Below are positions 48,732 to 53,825 of a DNA stretch of 53,825 bases, one piece after another. Under the pieces are notes generated by a model. It was not told the DNA's origin, searched no databases, and was given only the letters and a program-made list of their open reading frames with translations. Within the stretch, counting starts at the first letter, position 1. Every line of letters begins with the position of its first letter. The translations under genes were made by a program, and so were the position numbers. Origin of the DNA: an uncultured Clostridia bacterium (lineage in GTDB: Bacteria > Bacillota > Clostridia > Christensenellales > Aristaeellaceae); NCBI GenBank assembly GCA_934631985.1, contig CAKTYE010000009.1, positions 1 through 53,825 of the forward strand, written 5' to 3'.

Positions 48732-49711
48732 TCCGTGCCTATCTGCGCCACAGTTTGCCCACGCTTGCCCTGACGCTGACACTGACCGCGCTGTTCACGG
48801 GCGTTTGTCTGCTGTACGGGCTGCCGCTGGAGGCCGCAGGCTACTGCGCCATGCTGGGCGGCTTTCTGCTGCTGCTGGCGGGCGTGATCGGGTATCCGCG
48901 CTTTCGAACGCGCGTCCGGGAGCTGGAGGCAGCGCAGCAATTCCTTGAAAACGATCTGCCCGCGCTGCCTGCACCCGCGGATCGCCTGGAAGCGGATTAT
49001 CAGGCGCTCATCCATGCGCTGTGCGCGGATCGTGCGCGGCGCACGGCGCAGGATGCACAAAATCGCCAGGAGCAGCGGGATTACTATACCCTGTGGGCGC
49101 ATCAGATCAAAACGCCCCTGTCTGCCATGCGGCTGCTGCTCCGTGCGCCAGGTGAAGCGCCCGTCCCGGAGCTGGAAGCCGAGCTTTTGCAGATGGAGCG
49201 CTATGTGGACATGGCGCTGTCCTATCAGCGGCTGGACAGCGAAAGCACGGACTTCTCCTTTGCCTGGCAGTCCCTCGCGCCCATTGTGCGAGGCGTTGTG
49301 CGCAAGCTGGCGCGTCTGTTCGTGCTGAAGCATATCGCCCTGACCCTGCCGCCTCTGGAAACGCGGGTGCTGACGGACAGCAAGTGGCTGGCCTTTGTGC
49401 TGGAGCAGCTGTTGACGAACGCCCTGAAGTACACCCCTGAGGGCGGCACGATTTCCTTCCGCATGGAAGGACAGCAACTTACCCTTTCGGACAGCGGCAT
49501 CGGTATCCGCGCAGAGGATCTGCCGCGCATTTTTGAAAAGGGCTTCACAGGCTTTAACGGACGGCAGGAGACGCGCTCCACCGGACTGGGCCTGTACCTA
49601 TGCAAGCGTGTGCTGGATAAGCTGGGGCATGGCATCACCGTGACCTCCACCCCGGGTACAGGAACGCAGGTCACTCTAACCTTCAGCAGTGAACACCCCA
49701 GCTATGAATAA
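48728..49711 (+). CDS. intramembrane-sensing sensor histidine kinase (BceS-like)
   Basis: The 327-residue kinase has two close membrane helices (residues about 12-56) with almost no extracellular loop, the class that senses through a partner transporter. The H-box is YTLWAHQIKTPLSAMRLLL, the N-box LTNALKYTPEGG, and G-boxes are SDSGIGI and TGLGLYL. Its ATG overlaps the regulator's stop codon. Without an adjacent transporter the stimulus is unclear; the partner may be encoded elsewhere. Confidence 0.9.
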   Translation: MIRAYLRHSLPTLALTLTLTALFTGVCLLYGLPLEAAGYCAMLGGFLLLLAGVIGYPRFRTRVRELEAAQQFLENDLPALPAPADRLEADYQALIHALCADRARRTAQDAQNRQEQRDYYTLWAHQIKTPLSAMRLLLRAPGEAPVPELEAELLQMERYVDMALSYQRLDSESTDFSFAWQSLAPIVRGVVRKLARLFVLKHIALTLPPLETRVLTDSKWLAFVLEQLLTNALKYTPEGGTISFRMEGQQLTLSDSGIGIRAEDLPRIFEKGFTGFNGRQETRSTGLGLYLCKRVLDKLGHGITVTSTPGTGTQVTLTFSSEHPSYE

Positions 49712-49747
49712 AAGGCGGCGCATGCTTGCCATTGCATACGCCGCTTT
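49711..49747 (+). terminator. probable terminator after the histidine kinase
   Basis: The arms AAAGGCGGCG (49711-49720) and CGCCGCTTT (49739-49747) pair with one bulged G. The T run is short. Confidence 0.5.
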
Positions 49748-49773
49748 CTCTGGCTTCTGTACAGTCGGTTTGT

Positions 49774-49938
49774 TTATGCGCGCTGCTTTTGCAGCATTTC
49801 CGCCGCGTCACATTCCAGCATGCTCGCATCGATCATCTGGCTCAGCTTCAGTGCGCTTTCCACATCGCCCTCGTCCCAGGTATTTTCCAACTGCGTGCGG
49901 ATGAAGATCAGTGGGTCCCGGTGTTTGAACTGGTACAT
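49774..49938 (-). CDS. Spo0E-like aspartyl-phosphate phosphatase (small protein)
   Basis: This 54-residue ORF has a strong GGAGGAGT site before its ATG (49936-49938). The product begins MYQFKHRDPLIFIRTQLE and has ALKLSQMIDASMLE, matching the SxxxD motif of Spo0E proteins (SQELD followed by hydrophobic residues) at the expected place in a two-helix hairpin. Spo0E proteins dephosphorylate response regulators, classically Spo0A. It lies next to a two-component system on the opposite strand. Family membership is inferred from this motif and size. Confidence 0.6.
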   Translation of the reverse strand: MYQFKHRDPLIFIRTQLENTWDEGDVESALKLSQMIDASMLECDAAEMLQKQRA

Positions 49939-50218
49939 AAGCGTACTCCTCCACTCATGTCTGCTGTTGTCGAAGTCCGTCCTTGGACTTCACGGATAGC
50001 ATACACCGGGGTACACAGGATTTCAACAGCGAAGAAGGGCTTGTTTTGTCGAAAGGCGCGAATCCCGTTTTTTCTGAAAATATAGCTAAATTTTATTGTG
50101 CTCTATAGCCTGAAATCGCCAGTTTTTATCTTTCTCACATCACGCGATGCTTCTGACCAAGTTTCAGCCAAGCATGGCGGAATGGAAAAAAGTTCAGTGC
50201 TTTTTCTGCACCGTTCTC

Positions 50219-50247
50219 TTTTCAACCTGCGAAAAAAGGCGTACAAT
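50219..50247 (+). promoter_or_regulatory. promoter of the DUF362 ferredoxin gene
   Basis: TTTTCA (50219-50224) and TACAAT (50242-50247) with 17 nt between. The rest of the 49939-50283 gap is AT-rich and has no gene that I can support. Confidence 0.6.
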
Positions 50248-50283
50248 AAAAATCTGTAATCCACTGCGGAAGGAATGAAGATC

Positions 50284-51441
50284 GTGGCGCAGGTCGCATT
50301 GGTCCCCTGTAAAAGTTATGAAGAAGACCTTGTTTTTGAAGCGGTGCGCACGGGTATTGCACTGCTGGGCGGCATTGGTGCATTCGTGCGCCCGGAGGAA
50401 AAGGTGCTGCTCAAGCCCAACCTGCTCGGCAAGGCGCTGCCCCAGCGGGCCGTGACCACGCACCCCGCCGTGTTTACTGCCGTGTCCCGTCTGCTGCGGG
50501 AAGCCGGCTATGCGCACGTCAGCTATGGCGACAGTCCCGGCAACCCCACCGCCACGCCCGCGCATGTGGCCCAGACCAGCGGCATTGCCCAGGCGGCGGA
50601 AAAGTATCAGATCGACCTCGCCGATTTTGAAAGCGGTAGCGTCGTTTCCTTTCCCGAGGGCAAACGTGCCAAGAGCTTCTACCTGTGCCATGCCGTGCAG
50701 CAGGCCGACGCGCTCATCAGCCTGCCCAAGATGAAGACCCACGCGCTGGAGCGCATTACCGGGGCCATGAAGAACCTGTACGGCTGCATCTGCGGCATCA
50801 ACAAGGCGGCGGGCCACGCCCAGTACCCGGACAGCACCGTTTTTGCGGAAATGCTGACCGACCTGCACCGCTGCGTGAAGCCACGTCTGCACATTCTCGA
50901 CGGCATTGTTGCCATGGAGGGCAACGGCCCCACCTCGGGTACGCCGCGAGACATGGGCGTGATGCTCTTTTCAGCTGATCCCGTTGCGCTGGACAGCGTA
51001 TTCGCTGCGCTGGTAGCCCTTGATCCCGCAGCAGTTCCCACCTGCACTGCCGGCGCTGCGGCAGGCCTTGGCACCATGACGGACATTACTGTCCTGACCC
51101 CCGACGGCAGCTTGACCGTGCAGGAAGCCGCCACCCGCTATGGGAACCCAGCCTTCGATGTATTCCGCGGCGCCATGAAGAAGGGCCTTGTTGCAAAGCT
51201 GGCCCCGCTGCTGCCCAGCCTTCAGCCCCGTCCTCGTGTGGATCGGCGCAAGTGCGTTGCCTGCGGCATTTGTCAGGAAGCCTGCCCCGTCCCCAGCAAG
51301 GCAGTCACCTCAGGACATGGGCAAAAGGCGCGGTATGACTATCAGAAATGTATCCGCTGCTTCTGCTGTCAGGAAATGTGTCCCGCTAAGGCCATCAGCG
51401 TTTATCATAATCCGCTGAGCAGGGTGCTAGGTGGGAAGTAA
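50284..51441 (+). CDS. DUF362 domain protein with C-terminal 2x[4Fe-4S] ferredoxin
   Basis: Residues 1-300 are DUF362 (VLLKPNLLG, VSYGDSPG, ISLPKMKTHALERITGAMKNLYG, GTPRDMGVMLFSADPVALD). Residues 315-375 hold two ferredoxin cluster motifs (CVACGICQEACP, CIRCFCCQEMCP). The role is unknown; such proteins occur in anaerobes with iron-sulfur or radical chemistry. I use the GTG at 50284, since GGAAGG lies at the right distance; an ATG 9 nt earlier is too close to it. A terminator follows. Confidence 0.85.
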   Translation: MAQVALVPCKSYEEDLVFEAVRTGIALLGGIGAFVRPEEKVLLKPNLLGKALPQRAVTTHPAVFTAVSRLLREAGYAHVSYGDSPGNPTATPAHVAQTSGIAQAAEKYQIDLADFESGSVVSFPEGKRAKSFYLCHAVQQADALISLPKMKTHALERITGAMKNLYGCICGINKAAGHAQYPDSTVFAEMLTDLHRCVKPRLHILDGIVAMEGNGPTSGTPRDMGVMLFSADPVALDSVFAALVALDPAAVPTCTAGAAAGLGTMTDITVLTPDGSLTVQEAATRYGNPAFDVFRGAMKKGLVAKLAPLLPSLQPRPRVDRRKCVACGICQEACPVPSKAVTSGHGQKARYDYQKCIRCFCCQEMCPAKAISVYHNPLSRVLGGK

Positions 51442-51505
51442 GTCAGCATAGCTTCACGTCTGCTTGCCCACTCCTCGTTTCTTCCCATTCACACGTACTA
51501 TAAAT

Positions 51506-51549
51506 AATAGGGGCCGCTGCACATCATCTCCTGTGCAGTGGCCCCTATT
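51506..51549. terminator. bidirectional terminator
   Basis: AATAGGGGCC plus CTGCAC (51506-51522) pairs with GTGCAG plus GGCCCCTATT (51533-51549), with one internal mismatch. A TTTTA tract follows on the plus strand; A and T residues flank it on the other. It lies between the convergent DUF362 and threonine exporter genes. Confidence 0.85.
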
Positions 51550-51555
51550 TTACAT

Positions 51556-52020
51556 TTACCCCTTCGGCACATCCTTCGGCTTGCGGTTCGCAAAAATCAG
51601 CCGAAACAAGAAGCTGCCTGTGGCAAGCCCAAGCACGATCATCACAATGCTCACCATGGTGCTCATCCCCGTCTCCAAGCCCTGCGCAGTGTTGCCCTGC
51701 GCCATCTGCGCCATGCACCGATACAGCCCCAGGCCGGGGACAAAGGCGACAATCGCCAGATTGGAAAAAATCGACGCGATCATGCGCATTTCCCGCGCCG
51801 CCAGCTGCGCCAGCAGCGATGCGACAATAGAGCCGATCAGGATCGCCGCCGGGTCGGACATGCCGCCCCACACCATCAGCGCCCAATACAGCGTGTAGCC
51901 AATCGCGCCAATAGCGCTGCCCGGAATCAGGGATTTGCGGGGAACTCCCAGTAATTGCGCCCCAAGCCCCAGTGTGGCGATAAAGCTGGACAGCAGCGCG
52001 ACCAGAAAGGACGATGGCAT
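51556..52020 (-). CDS. threonine/serine exporter family protein, ThrE_2/DUF3815-type subunit
   Basis: The 154-residue protein has about four membrane helices with the family motifs SFIATLGLGAQLLGVPRKSL, PGSAIGAIGY and VPGLGLYRCMAQMAQGN. It starts at ATG 52018-52020, overlapping the stop of the larger subunit (TAATG). Together the two form one split ThrE exporter that likely moves threonine, serine or small acids out of the cell. Confidence 0.88.
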   Translation of the reverse strand: MPSSFLVALLSSFIATLGLGAQLLGVPRKSLIPGSAIGAIGYTLYWALMVWGGMSDPAAILIGSIVASLLAQLAAREMRMIASIFSNLAIVAFVPGLGLYRCMAQMAQGNTAQGLETGMSTMVSIVMIVLGLATGSFLFRLIFANRKPKDVPKG

Positions 52021-52778
52021 TACAGCAGCCCTCCTATCAGCAGATGAAACAGGGATGAGGCCGACAGCGCGCCGCCCGCGATCATGCCTGCGCACAGCAC
52101 AGCGCTCAGGCCGTGAGACGCGCCGGAAACAATGTCCCCGCGCATGGTGTCGTGAACAGCGTTCGTCATGGACAGGCCGGGCAGCAGGGGCATCAGCGCG
52201 CCTGCAATGTAGGCCTCCGGGGAGCCTGTCCCCAGCAGATGGCACAGCAATTGCGGAATCAGCGTCGCGAAAAAGCTGCACACCAGCGTTGCCATAAAGC
52301 TGTGAATTTGATGCTTGCCCAGCCACTGGTTCAGCAACTCCACCAGCACGCCAATAATAAACCCGATGAAGAAATCGGGCACACCGCCACCGAACATAAC
52401 GGACCACGCACAGGCCGACACGCCTGCCGCAACGACCAGCTGATGCGGCGCGAACACACAAAGGTTCGCGATATGCTCCAGCGCATGAAGCGCCTGCGCT
52501 GCGTTGATCTCCCCATGCTCGGCCTGACGGGAGATCTGGTTCACCGCATCCACACGGGTCAGGTTGATGCCCCGGCGATGGACGCGCAGCACCGCGGTTT
52601 CGTGAGTGCCGTCCTCCCGCTCATAGCTGACGAAAACGCCGCTGGGTACGGCAAAGCTCTCCACGTTTTTCAGCCCGAAGGCCTGCCCCATGCGGGTGAC
52701 GGTCTCCTCCACGCGATAGGCCTCGCCGCCGTTTTCCATGATGATCTGCCCGGCTAACTGCAATGCTTTCATGCACAT
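52020..52778 (-). CDS. threonine/serine exporter ThrE family, DUF1212-type subunit
   Basis: The 252-residue protein has a cytosolic N-terminal region with GGEAYRVEETVTRMGQAFG (family motif GGETxRVE) and about five membrane helices, including LLPGLSMTNAVHDTMRGD, a conserved segment. It starts 17 nt after the GT2 gene with a GAGG site 10 nt upstream. ATG at 52772 is a possible alternative start. Confidence 0.9.
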   Translation of the reverse strand: MCMKALQLAGQIIMENGGEAYRVEETVTRMGQAFGLKNVESFAVPSGVFVSYEREDGTHETAVLRVHRRGINLTRVDAVNQISRQAEHGEINAAQALHALEHIANLCVFAPHQLVVAAGVSACAWSVMFGGGVPDFFIGFIIGVLVELLNQWLGKHQIHSFMATLVCSFFATLIPQLLCHLLGTGSPEAYIAGALMPLLPGLSMTNAVHDTMRGDIVSGASHGLSAVLCAGMIAGGALSASSLFHLLIGGLL

Positions 52779-52795
52779 GCTTGTCTGTCCTCAGC

Positions 52796-53614
52796 TCATT
52801 CCGTCAGCGTGAAGCTGACCATGTATTTCCAAACCTGATGCCGATGCTTTTCCAGGACGCTTCGCTGCCGGTACAGCTCACGATAATTATTATAAATAAT
52901 GCGCTTCAGGGCAATGGCGTGGAAAGGGTGACGCAGCACGCCGAAGCCTGTTTTCATGGTCAGGCCCTTGGGATTGCGCACATATTCATACACCACCTGC
53001 CGCGTATAGGAGACGCGCTCTGCCTGTACCAGATAGCGGGTAATAAAGTCGAAGTCCTCGCCCCAGGCCAGCACGGAATTAAACTGCACATCCTGCCGGA
53101 CGATCAGTTTCCGACGGAACAGCTTGTTCCACAGCACACCGTAATAAAAGCTGTTAGGATACTTGCACAGCAGGCCCAAGAACTCCTCCAAAGACATTAC
53201 ATCGTTGCGCTTACCCAAGTCCTTTGTTTCCGAGAGGTTGCCCAGCACCATGCTGTACGCGCCGATCACCAGGTCGCTGTCATCGCCCTCTGCGCGTTCC
53301 ACCAGCGTTGCGGTTGAATCGACCGGAAGCGTATCGTCGCAATCAACGAACTGGACATATTCGCCCGTACACTGGGCAATGGCGGCATTGCGGGCGGCAG
53401 AAACCCCCGCGTTCTTCTGATGAATGGCGATGATGCGCGGATCCTTTGCTGCGCAGTCATCCAGCACCTGCGCGGTGCAGTCCGTGCTGCCATCGTCCAC
53501 GACGACCACCTGAAGCTGACGGTAGCTTTGAGCCAGCACGCTTTCCAGGCACTTGCGGAGGGTCTTGCCGCCGTTATAGGCAGGAATGACCACGCTGACC
53601 AAGGGTTGCTTCAT
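52796..53614 (-). CDS. GT2-family glycosyltransferase
   Basis: The 272-residue enzyme has the GT-A fold pattern PLVSVVIPAYNGG, VVVDDGSTDCT, GVSAARNAAIAQCTGEYVQFVDCDDTLP (DxD-type metal site in DCDD) and WNKLFRRKLI. It probably adds a sugar to a cell-surface polysaccharide. The start at 53614 follows GAGGG; a longer in-frame reading upstream runs across the promoter. It is co-transcribed with the exporter genes, perhaps by chance of position. Confidence 0.88.
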   Translation of the reverse strand: MKQPLVSVVIPAYNGGKTLRKCLESVLAQSYRQLQVVVVDDGSTDCTAQVLDDCAAKDPRIIAIHQKNAGVSAARNAAIAQCTGEYVQFVDCDDTLPVDSTATLVERAEGDDSDLVIGAYSMVLGNLSETKDLGKRNDVMSLEEFLGLLCKYPNSFYYGVLWNKLFRRKLIVRQDVQFNSVLAWGEDFDFITRYLVQAERVSYTRQVVYEYVRNPKGLTMKTGFGVLRHPFHAIALKRIIYNNYRELYRQRSVLEKHRHQVWKYMVSFTLTE

Positions 53615-53659
53615 CCGTTTCCCTCGCGATCTTTCTTGATCTTCGTTTTTTCGTCCCTT

Positions 53660-53688
53660 ATTGTATGTAGATAAAAGTCGTTTGTCAA
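53660..53688 (-). promoter_or_regulatory. consensus promoter of the GT2-ThrE genes
   Basis: On the minus strand TTGACA (53683-53688) and TACAAT (53660-53665) with a 17-nt spacer, about 45 nt before the gene. Confidence 0.85.
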
Positions 53689-53740
53689 GGTACAGGGAAG
53701 GAAGATTGGGGTAGGGAGTGTAGGTGGCAGAGGTGGGGTA

Positions 53741-53825
53741 GCCTAGGATTGGCGGCACACAGCCGCGCTGGTATTCCGGCTAGAGAGAATTTCGTCCGTC
53801 TGCGGACGGACGACCTACTTTGCTC
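53741..53825 (-). ncRNA. SR structured repeat element, copy C (partial, inverted)
   Basis: Read on the minus strand from the right edge it contains GCAAAGTAGGTCGTCCGTCC, the GACGGACGA arm, CTCTCTAGCCGG, and GCGGC with GCCGC. These are the 3' parts of copies A and B in the same order, including the A form of the helix that covaries. The 5' part lies beyond the window. Confidence 0.6.

Overview
The window looks like a chromosomal piece of a high-GC (roughly 60 %) member of the Clostridia, probably an anaerobic gut-type organism. Three things point there. The order priA-def-fmt-rsmB-rlmN-prpC-prkC-rsgA-rpe is the classic Firmicutes cluster. There is oxygen-sensitive redox biology: an FprA flavoprotein, a tungsten/molybdenum aldehyde oxidoreductase and polyferredoxins. 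Ribosome binding sites are strong AGGAGG types throughout. No rRNA, tRNA or CRISPR array was seen. Function calls come from reading motifs by eye; no database search was possible.

Layout. 1-640 (-): the start of a DUF1292 gene with a promoter and an overlooked small ORF, then a DUF896 gene. 683-1129 (+): an acetyltransferase. 1133-5785 (-): a five-gene envelope operon (M1-like membrane peptidase, GT2-GtrA glycosyltransferase, 56-residue membrane protein, phosphodiester glycosidase, Lgt-like protein with altered catalytic motifs). 5891-7776 (+): fprA and a membrane-anchored unknown. 7868-19749 (-): the ribosome-maturation, translation and PASTA-kinase cluster. 19935-30238 (+): an uninterrupted ten-gene virion cassette (terminase, portal, scaffold, N4-gp56-like capsid, connector and tail genes) with no integrase, repressor, replication or lysis gene. 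30302-36880: molybdenum cofactor genes (modA, MOSC-MogA fusion, moaA, moaC, moeA, a second MoCF protein, mobB). 36989-38378 (-): tatB-tatA-tatC. 38575-43689 (+): a Moco/Tuco-type riboswitch followed by a Tat-exported four-cluster ferredoxin, an aldehyde ferredoxin oxidoreductase, an unknown protein and a LysR regulator. 43744-47048 (+): a candidate SAM riboswitch followed by metQ-metN-metI, in which MetQ is circularly permuted. 48054-49711 (+): a two-component system. 49774-49938 (-): a Spo0E-like small protein. 50284-51441 (+): a DUF362 ferredoxin. 51556-53614 (-): a two-subunit ThrE exporter and a GT2 glycosyltransferase.

How it fits together. The central 30-44 kb block is one metabolic unit. 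Oxyanion capture (ModA), cofactor assembly (Moa/Moe/Mog/MobB), export (Tat), the pterin enzyme (AOR plus ferredoxin) and a cofactor-sensing leader RNA lie side by side. The met genes next to it carry their own candidate S-adenosylmethionine-sensing leader.

Repeats. Long intergenic gaps are filled by three families of structured repeats. SR is an element of about 340 nt with several helices and compensatory changes between copies (15645-15992, 47412-47765, and an inverted partial copy at the right edge). R2 is a GCGAGGGAGG palindrome. R3 is a CTGCGGAGGGAGG or CTTTCAGGGGAGG double hairpin. R2 and R3 copies also lie between genes of the virion cassette, which suggests the cassette is a long-term resident.
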